Assembly: GCA_902589705.1 (NCBI GenBank) | Contig: CACITX010000005.1 | Location: 1 to 46,170, forward strand | Reading direction: 5' to 3' | Origin: an uncultured Pelagibacteraceae bacterium | Lineage (GTDB): Bacteria > Pseudomonadota > Alphaproteobacteria > Pelagibacterales > Pelagibacteraceae | Length of the DNA: 46,170 bases | Shown here: positions 9,153-17,850 of the stretch, piece by piece | Layout of the letters: each line of letters starts with the position of its first letter | How positions within the stretch are numbered: position 1 is the first letter of the stretch | Notes under the pieces: model-generated | The model's database searches: none | What the model was told of the DNA's origin: nothing | Seen by the model: the letters and a program-made list of their open reading frames with translations, nothing else | Translations under genes and position numbers: made by a program

Positions 9153-9608
9153 TTACTTTGATTGAACTTTGTCTACTTTTAAAGAAATATTTGCTTTTAC
9201 TTCAGAGTGAAAATTAATCTCAACCTTAAATACACCAATTTTGTTTATTTCTTCTTTAAGAATTATTTGAGATGGATTAATTTCAGCTTTTGAATTTTGT
9301 TTTACTAAGTTTGCTATTTCTTTCGGTTTTATCGTGCCATAAAGATCTCCATTCTCTTTACTTTCTTTAAAAAAAGTAAAAGAATTGTTGTTAATCATAT
9401 TGGCTATTTCTTTAAACTTCTTTTTTATTTCATTATTTTTTTTATTAAGTTTATCTTTTTGATTATCAACTAGTTCCTGATTTTCTTTATTAAATCTTAA
9501 TGCTTTTCCTTGTTTTAAAAGGAAGTTTCTTCCATAACCGTCTTTTACTTTTACTTTATCTCCAATATTTCCGAGATTTTGAATGTTTTCTAAAAGAATT
9601 ATCTCCAT
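9153..9608 (-). CDS. rplI: 50S ribosomal protein L9
   Basis: L9 binds 23S rRNA near the L1 stalk. The 151 residues start with the typical MEIILLENIQNLGNIGDKVKVKDGYGRNFL-type N-terminal domain, followed by a Lys-rich connecting helix (about 45-75) and the C-terminal domain containing DLYGTIKPKEIA. Length is normal for the family. It begins with no gap after rpsR and ends the rpsF-rpsR-rplI set, with dnaB next. Confidence 0.96.
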   Translation of the reverse strand: MEIILLENIQNLGNIGDKVKVKDGYGRNFLLKQGKALRFNKENQELVDNQKDKLNKKNNEIKKKFKEIANMINNNSFTFFKESKENGDLYGTIKPKEIANLVKQNSKAEINPSQIILKEEINKIGVFKVEINFHSEVKANISLKVDKVQSK

Positions 9609-9881
9609 TTATAACAAACCTAAAATTTTAGCTTTTTTTATTTCTTTGGTTAACTTTCTCTGTTTATTATACGACACAGATGTAATTTTTGATGAAAGAA
9701 TTTTTCCATTTTCCGACAAATATTTCTTTAATAAATTGATGTTTTTATAATCAACAATAGGAGCATTTTTAATAGACAAAGGACACTTTCTTGAATGCCT
9801 GCCATCATTTTTTTGAAATAAACTTAATTTATTTAAAGAATTTTGACCTTTTTTTTGAAATTTTTTATTTTTTCTCTTCAT
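9609..9881 (-). CDS. rpsR: 30S ribosomal protein S18
   Basis: S18 pairs with S6 on the platform of the small subunit. The 90-residue basic protein has the family segments CPLSIKNAPIVDYKNINLLKKYLSE (cut here for reference: CPL at the start of the core), GKILSSKITSV and YNKQRKLTKEIKKAKILGLL. The N-terminal extension is Lys/Asn-rich. It lies 5 bases after rpsF and directly abuts rplI, giving tight translational coupling. Confidence 0.94.
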   Translation of the reverse strand: MKRKNKKFQKKGQNSLNKLSLFQKNDGRHSRKCPLSIKNAPIVDYKNINLLKKYLSENGKILSSKITSVSYNKQRKLTKEIKKAKILGLL

Positions 9882-9886
9882 CTTAA

Positions 9887-10210
9887 TTAAGCTCTTTTAT
9901 TAAAAAACTCATTTTTTGTATCTAGTTTTTTATATCTTACAGTTAAGTGTCTTATAATTGAGTTGTCTAATTTAATTTTTTTTTCAAATTCATTAACAGT
10001 TTTTTTATCTCCTTCAAACTTAAAATGAATAAAAAAAGCTTTTCTATAGTTAGCAATCTTACGTGCAAGTCCTAACAATCCCCATTCTTCTACTTTTATA
10101 ACTTTTCCAGATGATTTACTGATTAATTCGTTATAACTTTCTCTAATATCTTTAACTTGTTTTTCAGCTAAGTCTTGTTTAAGAACTAAAGTATTTTCGT
10201 AAAAAGCCAT
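9887..10210 (-). CDS. rpsF: 30S ribosomal protein S6
   Basis: S6 is the small-subunit partner of S18. The 107-residue protein shows the N-terminal strand FYENTLVLKQDL, the EEWGLLGLARKIANYRKAFF segment with its RKIxxxxKAFF pattern, FIHFKFEGD, and the ending DNSIIRHLTVRY. It is the first gene of a leftward operon and faces fabD across 100 bases that contain overlapping divergent promoters. Confidence 0.95.
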   Translation of the reverse strand: MAFYENTLVLKQDLAEKQVKDIRESYNELISKSSGKVIKVEEWGLLGLARKIANYRKAFFIHFKFEGDKKTVNEFEKKIKLDNSIIRHLTVRYKKLDTKNEFFNKRA

Positions 10211-10235
10211 TTTTATAGTTAAAATTTGTTATTAT

Positions 10236-10265
10236 TTGTTTTTAAAAAGTGGTTTATACTATAAT
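10236..10265 (+). promoter_or_regulatory. candidate sigma-70 promoter for fabD
   Basis: A -35-like TTGTTT (10236-10241) is followed after 18 bases by a perfect TATAAT (10260-10265), giving a leader of roughly 40 bases before the fabD ATG. The -10 falls inside the spacer of the opposing rpsF promoter. This is matched by eye to the consensus. Confidence 0.5.
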
Positions 10266-10280
10266 GAAGAGTTATAGCAA
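10253..10280 (-). promoter_or_regulatory. candidate sigma-70 promoter for rpsF-rpsR-rplI
   Basis: On the minus strand TTGCTA (10275-10280) is followed after 16 bases by TATAAA (10253-10258), leaving a leader of about 35-40 bases before rpsF. It overlaps the fabD promoter. An inverted repeat, CTATAA (10259-10264) and TTATAG (10272-10277), lies in the same place. Confidence 0.4.
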
Positions 10281-10310
10281 TACTAATATTTGTTAAATAA
10301 ATTGATATAA

Positions 10311-11246
10311 ATGAGCGTTTTATTATTTCCGGGTCAGGGATCACAATCAATAGGAATGGGATTAGAGTTTTACAAAAATTTTAACTCTGTAAAACAAATT
10401 TTTGCGGAAGCAGATGAAAAATTAAAATATTCAATCTCAAAAATAATTCTTGAAGGCCCTGAAAATGAATTACAATCAACAAAAAATACTCAACCAGCAA
10501 TCTTGACAGTTAGTTATTCAATATTTAAAATTTTATCTGAAGAATTTGGTTTAAATTTAAAATCATATAAATATTTTGCTGGCCATTCACTTGGAGAATA
10601 CAGTGCATTAGTTTGCTCTGATTCTTTAAATTTCAATGACGCTGTATATCTTCTTCATGAGAGAGGAAAAGCCATGCAAGAAGCAGTTCCAATAGGAAAA
10701 GGATCCATGATAGCGATCTTAGGTTTAAAAACGGATGAAATTCAAAATTTAATTAATAGTCGAAAAAATAAAAAAGGAATTTGTCAGATTGCAAATGATA
10801 ATGCTGATGGACAGGTAATTGTGAGTGGTGATAAAGATAATGTTAAAGATTTCCAAATTCAACTTAAAGAAAAAAATATTAAGACTATACCTTTAAAAGT
10901 GAGCGCGCCTTTTCATTGTTTATTAATGAGACCTGCCGCTGAAAAAATGAAAGAAAAAATTAACAAAACAAACTTCAAATCTCCAAAAATAAACATTATA
11001 AATAATGTTACTGCTGGTCCTGAAAATGATGCAGAAAAAATAAAAAAATTATTAATTGATCAAATTTATTCTACTGTTAGATGGAGAGAAAGTATTTTAA
11101 ATATGCATAAAGAAGGTGTCAAAAATTTTGTAGAGATTGGACCAGGTAAAGTTCTCACAGGTATGACAAAAAGAACAATCAAGGGAGCAAACTGCTTTTC
11201 AATTAACTCAATTGCTGATATTAAAAATTTAAATGATAAATTTTAA
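10311..11246 (+). CDS. fabD: malonyl-CoA:ACP transacylase
   Basis: FabD loads malonate onto acyl carrier protein to feed fatty acid elongation. The 311-residue protein opens with LLFPGQGSQSIGMG and carries the nucleophile Ser93 in GHSLGEYSAL and catalytic His202 in APFHCLLM, plus the QPAILTVSYS segment at 61-70. Length matches the family. It is first in a rightward run fabD-fabG-acpP-gmk and overlaps fabG by 14 bases. Confidence 0.97.
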   Translation: MSVLLFPGQGSQSIGMGLEFYKNFNSVKQIFAEADEKLKYSISKIILEGPENELQSTKNTQPAILTVSYSIFKILSEEFGLNLKSYKYFAGHSLGEYSALVCSDSLNFNDAVYLLHERGKAMQEAVPIGKGSMIAILGLKTDEIQNLINSRKNKKGICQIANDNADGQVIVSGDKDNVKDFQIQLKEKNIKTIPLKVSAPFHCLLMRPAAEKMKEKINKTNFKSPKINIINNVTAGPENDAEKIKKLLIDQIYSTVRWRESILNMHKEGVKNFVEIGPGKVLTGMTKRTIKGANCFSINSIADIKNLNDKF

Positions 11247-11967
11247 AGATAAAAAAGTGTTTATTACAGGAGCTTCTGGGGGAATAGGAAGAAGTTTAAC
11301 AAAAAAATTTTTTGATTTAGGTGCTAAAATAGTGGCTAGCGGTACAAATCAGGAAAAATTAAATAACCTAAAAAAAGAGTTTAATGGTATAGAGATTGAA
11401 ATTTTCAAGCTAGAAGAACACGATAAAATTGAAGAGCTAATTAATAAAATCGATAAAAAGTTAAATGGAATAGATATTCTAATTAATAACGCAGGAATCA
11501 CTTTAGACAACCTTTCAATAAGATTGACCCAAGAAAATTGGAAAAAAGTACTTGATATAAATTTAACTTCGAGTTTTTTAATGTGTAAATATGTTATTAA
11601 AAAAATGTTAAAGAAAAAATATGGAAAGATAATAAATATTACATCAATAGTTGGCCATACAGGAAATATTGGGCAAGCTAATTACGCTGCTTCTAAGGCT
11701 GCAATAGTAGCTTTTTCTAAAAGCTTATCTTTAGAGTATGCAAAAAAAAATATAAATATTAATTGTGTCTCTCCCGGTTTTATAAAGACATTGATGACAG
11801 ATAAGATTGACGAAGATTTTAAAAAAATCTTAATAGATAAAATACCTTCTGGCAACCTAGGAGTGCCAGAGGACGTTTCAAATACCGTAGCTTTTTTAGC
11901 ATCTGATATTTCAAGATATATTCATGGCGAAACCATACATGTTAATGGAGGTATGTATATGTCTTGA
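11233..11967 (+). CDS. fabG: 3-oxoacyl-ACP reductase
   Basis: FabG reduces beta-ketoacyl-ACP with NADPH in the elongation cycle. The 244-residue short-chain dehydrogenase has the nucleotide-binding TGASGGIG (12-19), NNAG (85-88), the catalytic Ser138, Tyr151 and Lys155 (YAASK), and the ending GETIHVNGGMYM typical of FabG. Position between fabD and acpP distinguishes it from other short-chain dehydrogenases. It overlaps the fabD end by 14 bases. Confidence 0.96.
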   Translation: MINFKDKKVFITGASGGIGRSLTKKFFDLGAKIVASGTNQEKLNNLKKEFNGIEIEIFKLEEHDKIEELINKIDKKLNGIDILINNAGITLDNLSIRLTQENWKKVLDINLTSSFLMCKYVIKKMLKKKYGKIINITSIVGHTGNIGQANYAASKAAIVAFSKSLSLEYAKKNININCVSPGFIKTLMTDKIDEDFKKILIDKIPSGNLGVPEDVSNTVAFLASDISRYIHGETIHVNGGMYMS

Positions 11968-12019
11968 CAATTCTAATTATTAATTTAATAAGAATTATAC
12001 AATTATACGAAAGGATCTC

Positions 12020-12262
12020 ATGTCAGACGAAATTAAAGGAAAAGTTAAAAAAATTGTAGCCGATCATCTAGGTATTGAAGAAGAAAAAGTTACTGATGAA
12101 GCAAGTTTTATAGATGATTTGGGTGCAGACAGTTTAGACACAGTAGAATTAGTTATGGCCTTTGAAGAAGAATTTGGTTCTGAAATATCTGATAGCGAAG
12201 CTGAAAAAATCTTAACTGTCGGAGATGCAATTAAGTTCATTGAAAGTAAAGCAAGCAACTAA
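12020..12262 (+). CDS. acpP: acyl carrier protein
   Basis: The 80-residue acidic four-helix protein carries growing fatty acyl chains on phosphopantetheine attached at Ser38 in the motif [12 protein letters not shown]. The sequence is nearly canonical for bacterial AcpP. It has one of the few good ribosome binding sites in the window (AAGGA a few bases before the ATG) and a 52-base AT-only spacer after fabG that may carry its own promoter. The gene that usually follows, fabF, is not here; gmk begins 18 bases after the stop. Confidence 0.98.
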   Translation: MSDEIKGKVKKIVADHLGIEEEKVTDEASFIDDLGADSLDTVELVMAFEEEFGSEISDSEAEKILTVGDAIKFIESKASN

Positions 12263-12280
12263 TTTTCTTAGGATTAAAAG

Positions 12281-12871
12281 ATGATGAGCCATGATAAAGA
12301 TAATATCATGGTTGTAGTGTCCTCACCATCAGGTGTAGGCAAAACTACGTTAACAAAAAAAATTCAACAAAAGTATGAAACATTTAAAATTTCAGTTTCT
12401 CACACAACAAGGTCACCTAGATCAAACGAAATTGATGGAGTTGATTATCACTTCATAACTGACAAAAAATTCAAAGAATTAGTAAAACAAAAAAAATTTT
12501 ATGAATATGCAAAAATTTTCGATAATTATTACGGAACCCTAAAAGAAACAGTAGACACAGTAATAAAAAATAATGACATAATATTTGATATTGACTGGCA
12601 AGGAAACAAACAACTATCTAAGTTCAAAAATTTGAAATTAATAAAAATTTTCTTAATTGCAAAAAACAAAGAAGAACTAAGGAAAAGGTTGGTAAAAAGA
12701 AACCAAAATACCTTAGAGGAAATTGAAAAAAGATTAAATGCTTTCGAAAAAGATATTAAAAACTGGATTGATTATGATTATGTAATTATTAATGAAAATT
12801 TAGATGCTTGTTTTAAACAAATTGAAAATATTATTTCTAGTAACAAAAAAAACTCAATTTTTCTCAGTTAA
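12281..12871 (+). CDS. gmk: guanylate kinase
   Basis: Gmk phosphorylates GMP to GDP. The 196-residue protein has the P-loop SSPSGVGKTTL (14-24), the GMP-binding SHTTRSPRSNEIDGVDYHF, the FDIDWQGNKQL motif and the lid segment RNQNTLEEIEKRL. A second ATG one codon downstream could be the true start. The gene sits 18 bases after acpP, skipping fabF, mltG and a yicC-type gene common here in relatives. Its 3' end overlaps the rsmA 3' end by 18 bases. Confidence 0.96.
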   Translation: MMSHDKDNIMVVVSSPSGVGKTTLTKKIQQKYETFKISVSHTTRSPRSNEIDGVDYHFITDKKFKELVKQKKFYEYAKIFDNYYGTLKETVDTVIKNNDIIFDIDWQGNKQLSKFKNLKLIKIFLIAKNKEELRKRLVKRNQNTLEEIEKRLNAFEKDIKNWIDYDYVIINENLDACFKQIENIISSNKKNSIFLS

Positions 12872-13639
12872 TTCAGTAATTTTATAATAAGTTTCTGGGC
12901 TAATTTCAGAAGGACGCGAAGAAATTTTTAAATTTGGAATTTTTTTTATTTGGCTGTCAGTTAGTATTTTTTTTAAACTTTTGTTTATCATTTTTCTTTT
13001 TTTAGAAAAAAGCATATTTGTAATTTTTTCTAAATTTTCTAAATTATTTATCTTATATTTACTATTGAATTTTGGTTTGAAATGAATAACCATTGACGTA
13101 ACTTTTGGTTTAGGAAAAAAACAATTAGCAGAAATAAAAAATTTATTTTTAATTTCTAGCTTATAATTAGCTAAAATTGATAATCTTCCGTAATTTGAGG
13201 AAGGAAATTTACTAACAATTTTTTCTCCTAGCTCTTTTTGAAACATAAAAATGATATTAGTAAATTTTGAGGTCAAATTTTTAAATTTAATAATTTTTAC
13301 TAAAATCTGCGATGAAATATTATAAGGCAAATTACCAAATATAATTGAATTTTTTTCAGAAACTTTACATAAATTAAAGTTGAGTATATCACGATTAAAA
13401 ATTTTTATATTTTGATTGTTTAAATACTTATTTTTTAAAAATTTACATAATTGATTGTCCTTTTCAATTAGTTTTAAAGATTTTGGATTTCTTTTCAAAA
13501 TTTCATCAGTTAATGCACCTTTACCCGGACCAATTTCAATTATATTTTTATTTTTTACAATAGTTGAATTTATAATTTTTTTTATAATATTTTTATCGAT
13601 TAAAAAATTTTGTCCAAGCGATTTTTTTGTAAACACCAT
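12854..13639 (-). CDS. rsmA: 16S rRNA (adenine1518/1519-N6)-dimethyltransferase
   Basis: RsmA (KsgA) dimethylates two adjacent adenosines in helix 45 of 16S rRNA late in 30S assembly. The 261-residue protein begins KKSLGQNFLIDKNI, has the SAM-binding IIEIGPGKGALT and the adenine-methylating NLPYNIS motif, then FMFQKELGEKI and FFPKPKVTS. It is the last gene of the leftward lptFGD-surA-pdxA-rsmA block, one base after pdxA, and converges with gmk. Confidence 0.96.
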   Translation of the reverse strand: MVFTKKSLGQNFLIDKNIIKKIINSTIVKNKNIIEIGPGKGALTDEILKRNPKSLKLIEKDNQLCKFLKNKYLNNQNIKIFNRDILNFNLCKVSEKNSIIFGNLPYNISSQILVKIIKFKNLTSKFTNIIFMFQKELGEKIVSKFPSSNYGRLSILANYKLEIKNKFFISANCFFPKPKVTSMVIHFKPKFNSKYKINNLENLEKITNMLFSKKRKMINKSLKKILTDSQIKKIPNLKISSRPSEISPETYYKITELTEKN

Positions 13640-13640
13640 T

Positions 13641-14600
13641 TTAAAATTTGCTGATAAAATTTATACATTTTACCAGACTTTCTGGATTGGCTTTATTTTT
13701 TCCAATTAAATTTACAGCAGTTCCATGATCAGGGGATACTCTTAAGTATTTTAATCCTAAAGTAATATTAATGCCATCAAATTTAAATAAAGTTTTGAAT
13801 GGACCCAGTACTTGATCATGATACATTCCAACTATAATGTCGTAATCTTTAAAATCTTTAATAAAAATAGTATCGGCCACTAATGGTCCGTCTATTCTTA
13901 GTCTTTGTTTTTTTAGACTTTGTACAGCTGGAAATATTTTTTTAATTTCTTCGGAATTTTTTCTCATTTCTCCATTATGTGGGTTTAAACCAAGCACAGC
14001 AATTTTGGGATCAATTCTAAAATTTTTTTTAAACCAATATCTTGTTTTTAATATTTTATTTACAATCATGGATTTAGATATGGTTGATGAAACTTTCTTT
14101 AGATCAAGATGTGTTGTTAAAGGAATTACTGAAAGACTTTTATTATATATCAGCATAATTTCGGAATTTTTTTTTAGATTACATTTTTTAGATAAGAACT
14201 CAGTCACACCAATTTTTTTATTTGAGAGAATTTTTTTGTTGATCGAACAATTAATTATTCCAGCTACATTTTTGTCTAATGCTAATTTATGAGCAAAAGT
14301 AAGAGATTGATTTATAAATTTAGAGGAACTTTCTCTTGAGAGTAAAAATGGACTTTTAAATTTTACATTAATATTTATTATTTTTAAACTATCGCTGCTA
14401 TTTTTCTCATATATATTATCTACTAAAATACATTTAATTTTATAGTTCAATTTTTTAAATTGACTTAAAATTAAATTATAATTAGCTACTAAATAAATTC
14501 TTTTTTTTACTGACCTATCTAATTTTTTCCAGGATTTAAAAATTATCTCAGAATTAATACTGTTAGGGTCGCCAAAAACTATGATAATTTTTTTCTTCAT
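13641..14600 (-). CDS. pdxA: 4-hydroxythreonine-4-phosphate dehydrogenase
   Basis: PdxA oxidises 4-phosphohydroxy-L-threonine in the DXP-dependent route to pyridoxal phosphate. The 319-residue protein shows FGDPNSINSEI at the N-terminus (GDPxGI-like), the metal ligands in TTHLDLKKV, MYHDQVLGPFK and SPDHGTAV, and NPHNGE and GPLVADTIF. It is divergent in the N-terminal third. It overlaps surA by 4 bases (ATGA), the normal surA-pdxA-rsmA order. Confidence 0.93.
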   Translation of the reverse strand: MKKKIIIVFGDPNSINSEIIFKSWKKLDRSVKKRIYLVANYNLILSQFKKLNYKIKCILVDNIYEKNSSDSLKIININVKFKSPFLLSRESSSKFINQSLTFAHKLALDKNVAGIINCSINKKILSNKKIGVTEFLSKKCNLKKNSEIMLIYNKSLSVIPLTTHLDLKKVSSTISKSMIVNKILKTRYWFKKNFRIDPKIAVLGLNPHNGEMRKNSEEIKKIFPAVQSLKKQRLRIDGPLVADTIFIKDFKDYDIIVGMYHDQVLGPFKTLFKFDGINITLGLKYLRVSPDHGTAVNLIGKNKANPESLVKCINFISKF

Positions 14601-15529
14601 TGATAATCAATTAGAGTTTTATTTCTTTTAATTGATAGATGGTTATTCGAGTACATTGTTAATAAATCATTTGTCTTTTTGTCAATAATTGACTTTTTTA
14701 ATTTCTCCAAGTTATCTTTATCAAAATTTGAAATTTTTCTTTTATTATTTAAATAAAAAATAAAAAATGAGTCATCTCTTTTTATAGGTTTTGTATACTC
14801 TCCGATATCTAAATCTTTTAATAATCCAAGAATGTTTTTTGATAAACTTTCAGAATTTATCCAACCGATATTCCCGCCATCAATAGCTGATGTAGAAATA
14901 CTATATTTTTGGGCTGCTTTTTTAAAATTAAAATTATTTATATAATCTATGACCTCTTTCAATTCATTTTCTTTTAAAAATTTTGTTTCGATTTCAGATA
15001 AATTATATTCAATGATTAATTTTTGTTCTAAAATTATTTTATTAAGCTCATTAGCTATCTCTTTTTCATCGAGGTTAATTTTTTTTGCATAAATCTGATA
15101 AATTAAACTTTGCCATTGAAACTCGGTTTTAATTTCTTCCAAAAAAAGATTGAACTCTAATCCATTAATTTTAAAAAAATTATCAAGGTCTTTAACAGGT
15201 AAATTAAACTTTTTTGCTAAACTTTCTAAATAATTTGAAACCCTTTGATTATTAATCTTTTTATACTTATATCTTTTTATCTCTTCTTTTTTTAATCTAT
15301 TATTAATTAAAGCTTTTAAAGATAAATTTTTAATTTCAGTAATATTTGACTGATTAAGTTCTTCACCAGCTAAAAATAAAGTAATCTTTATTTTGTTCTC
15401 AAGTTCATAAGAAGTGATTATTTCATTCCCAACCTTTGTGATTATCTTAAAGTTATTAGAAGCTTTCAAAGGTGTTACAAAAAAAATTATTATGCATATT
15501 TTGAAGATGATGAATTTTATTCTTTTCAT
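14597..15529 (-). CDS. surA: SurA-like periplasmic chaperone / peptidyl-prolyl isomerase
   Basis: SurA escorts unfolded outer-membrane proteins through the periplasm. The 310-residue protein has a signal peptide (cleavage probably after LKA, about residue 23), a SurA-type N-terminal helical domain (KIITKVGNEIITSYEL) and one parvulin domain around residues 170-270, with KYSISTSAIDGGNIGWINSE and the IGEYTKPIKRDDSFFIF end. Escherichia SurA has two parvulin domains; one is usual in alphaproteobacteria. Position between lptD and pdxA supports the call. Confidence 0.88.
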   Translation of the reverse strand: MKRIKFIIFKICIIIFFVTPLKASNNFKIITKVGNEIITSYELENKIKITLFLAGEELNQSNITEIKNLSLKALINNRLKKEEIKRYKYKKINNQRVSNYLESLAKKFNLPVKDLDNFFKINGLEFNLFLEEIKTEFQWQSLIYQIYAKKINLDEKEIANELNKIILEQKLIIEYNLSEIETKFLKENELKEVIDYINNFNFKKAAQKYSISTSAIDGGNIGWINSESLSKNILGLLKDLDIGEYTKPIKRDDSFFIFYLNNKRKISNFDKDNLEKLKKSIIDKKTNDLLTMYSNNHLSIKRNKTLIDYQ

Positions 15530-17850
15530 TATTGATAGAATTTAGGTGTGTCTAAATCACCAAGTGGACTTAAAGTAATCTTAAAAAGAAGAGAATTTTC
15601 AGCTTCTAATTCTGAGTCATTATAAAATTCTCTTCTATAAACTAGTCCTGCTCTCAAGCAATCATTTATATATTCATAACTCAAATTATAAAATTCTGAA
15701 GAATTAGTGATAATATTCCTTTTGTTGCTTAATGATAACAAGCCATTTTTCCCTTTTTTTATTTCAATTGAAGATTTTACATATTCTTTTGGATCTGAAA
15801 TTTTTTCTTCTTTTAAATAATTTATATTAAAATCAATATTTCCTAATGAATACTTACTTTCTATCTCATTATAGTTCATCTCTTTGAAATTTTGATCTAA
15901 AGAATATTTATAATTAACTTGAAAATTATTATTTTTAAAATTTAAATCTCCGATTATATCTGAAAATCTTTTATCTAAACTAGATGTGTCTGGTTTATTT
16001 TTATCAGTTTTCTTTTCATTTATAATTTGCCCAATTGAAAAATTAAATTTATTATCATTCTTAAAAGATTTTATATAATCAAATCCATAAGTTACACTTG
16101 CTCCTCCTTCAAGACTTGTAGAAGAATTAATCCTATCTAAACTAAAAATATTTTTATTATGCAATCTATGATCACCTGTTTCTTTTTTCATGCTGTTTGG
16201 TGCATATTTAAAAAGTATTTTTGGTGAAAGTAAATGATTACTATATTTGGTATCTTCTTTTTTTAAATCTAGGCTAGCTAAATATCCTATTGCACCAAAA
16301 ACTTCGTGTGTCAGTTCTTGTTTTAAATTATTAACATTCTTTACTTCATAGTTTACATTTTTTAAACTAGTAAGAAATTTTCCATCATATGGAAGGCTTC
16401 CAAAAATTTTATCATAAGTCCAATCTAAATCATTAATGAAATATTTTTCAAACTTATTTGTATCGTAGTTACTTATCTTTATATTAGAATTAAAATTTCC
16501 ATACCCAAAATTATTGCTGTAGATACTTTTATTAAAATTTATTTCAGGTAAAATATATTCATATTTATCATTATAATCATCACTCAAATCAGTGAAGACG
16601 CTAGAACGAAAATTGAATAATTGATCTTTCTCATTATTGTAATATTCATAGTTTATAGAATTTTTAAGAGAACTAATCTGATAATTATCAATCAATGCTG
16701 ACTCTATTCTATAAAGTTTTAAATATTTTTTGTTAGATACACTCTGAGTATTTATTTCAAGGTTAGCTTTCTTATTTTCAGAAAAATTATAATTTTTTTT
16801 AAATTTTGAAAAAAAATGTGACTTATCTCCCTTTTTTTTGTTACTAGATACTTTTTTATAACCACCTGTATAGCCAAAATCTAAAGTAAGATCAGAATTC
16901 AAAAAAGCTTGACGATACTCACCAAGAAATAAAGGATGCTCTTTTACAAATAATTTATTTTTAATTGTAAGATCTTTATCATTATCCAAGGCCCAAAAGT
17001 ATGGAATATTTATACCGGCTCCAAGATTTTTTGTGTCAGAATATGATGGAACAAGAAATCCCGATCTTCTCTTGACAGTAGGATCGGGATGCGCCAATTT
17101 TGGTAAAAACAAGACTGGGACATCATAAACTTTTATTACCACATTATCATAGTAGAGAGTTTTTTTTAGGTTATCATGCTTTATATTTTTTGCTCTTAAT
17201 TCCCATGGAGGACATTTGTCATTTTTTCTGTAATTACAGGTAGTGAACACACTCTTAATAAAATTTGACTCATTGTTTTTTATACTAATTGCATTTGAAA
17301 AAATTCTTGGTTTATTATCTTTATTAAACTTAAAATTTTTATCACTTAAAAAAGCTTTAGCATCTGTACCAAATATTTCTTTACTTTTTTCGTCAATATA
17401 AATCTGAGAAAATTTATAAATATTTTCTTTTTGATCAACTACCTTTATCTCACCTATTGATTTAATTTTTTTTTCTTTATATTGATAATTAAAATTTTCT
17501 AGAAAAATTTCGTTATTTTGAATGTCCGTTATAGTTGATGGACTTTTAGAAAAAAAAACATTATTTTTTTTATCTAAAATAATATCCTTACTTTTAATTG
17601 AATAACCCTCTGCTGTAGAAATTGTTACATTTCCTTTTATATTTAATTTTTCAAGTTTATTATCATATATAACATAATCACTTTTAATTACGTTATTCAT
17701 TTCATCATTTATAATTACTTCATCTTGAAAAATTGTAATCTCTTTTTTTTTATCTACAGAAATTTTTTTTGATTTAATATCTAAGTTCTCTAAAGCGAAT
17801 GCTTTTGAAAAAAAAAGAAAAATAAAAAAGATAAAAATTTTATTTTTCAT
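15529..17850 (-). CDS. lptD: LPS-assembly outer membrane protein LptD
   Basis: LptD is the barrel that places lipopolysaccharide in the outer leaflet of the outer membrane. The protein of about 773 residues has a signal peptide (cleavage after SKAFA), an N-terminal beta-jellyroll with LKIKGNVTI-type repeats, the KHDNLKKTLYYDNVVIKVYDVPVLF-type segment with PKLAHPDPTVKRRSGFLVP that marks the family, and a C-terminal barrel. I chose the ATG at 17850, which puts the signal peptide first; an in-frame start at 17868 adds six residues and a longer overlap with lptG. Only a few cysteines are present (such as FTTCNYRKNDKCPPW). Confidence 0.92.
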   Translation of the reverse strand: MKNKIFIFFIFLFFSKAFALENLDIKSKKISVDKKKEITIFQDEVIINDEMNNVIKSDYVIYDNKLEKLNIKGNVTISTAEGYSIKSKDIILDKKNNVFFSKSPSTITDIQNNEIFLENFNYQYKEKKIKSIGEIKVVDQKENIYKFSQIYIDEKSKEIFGTDAKAFLSDKNFKFNKDNKPRIFSNAISIKNNESNFIKSVFTTCNYRKNDKCPPWELRAKNIKHDNLKKTLYYDNVVIKVYDVPVLFLPKLAHPDPTVKRRSGFLVPSYSDTKNLGAGINIPYFWALDNDKDLTIKNKLFVKEHPLFLGEYRQAFLNSDLTLDFGYTGGYKKVSSNKKKGDKSHFFSKFKKNYNFSENKKANLEINTQSVSNKKYLKLYRIESALIDNYQISSLKNSINYEYYNNEKDQLFNFRSSVFTDLSDDYNDKYEYILPEINFNKSIYSNNFGYGNFNSNIKISNYDTNKFEKYFINDLDWTYDKIFGSLPYDGKFLTSLKNVNYEVKNVNNLKQELTHEVFGAIGYLASLDLKKEDTKYSNHLLSPKILFKYAPNSMKKETGDHRLHNKNIFSLDRINSSTSLEGGASVTYGFDYIKSFKNDNKFNFSIGQIINEKKTDKNKPDTSSLDKRFSDIIGDLNFKNNNFQVNYKYSLDQNFKEMNYNEIESKYSLGNIDFNINYLKEEKISDPKEYVKSSIEIKKGKNGLLSLSNKRNIITNSSEFYNLSYEYINDCLRAGLVYRREFYNDSELEAENSLLFKITLSPLGDLDTPKFYQ

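Noticed and set aside
12064-12258. Minus-strand frame of 64 codons inside acpP
   Set aside because: It mirrors acpP codons and has no plausible start region or homology that I recognise.
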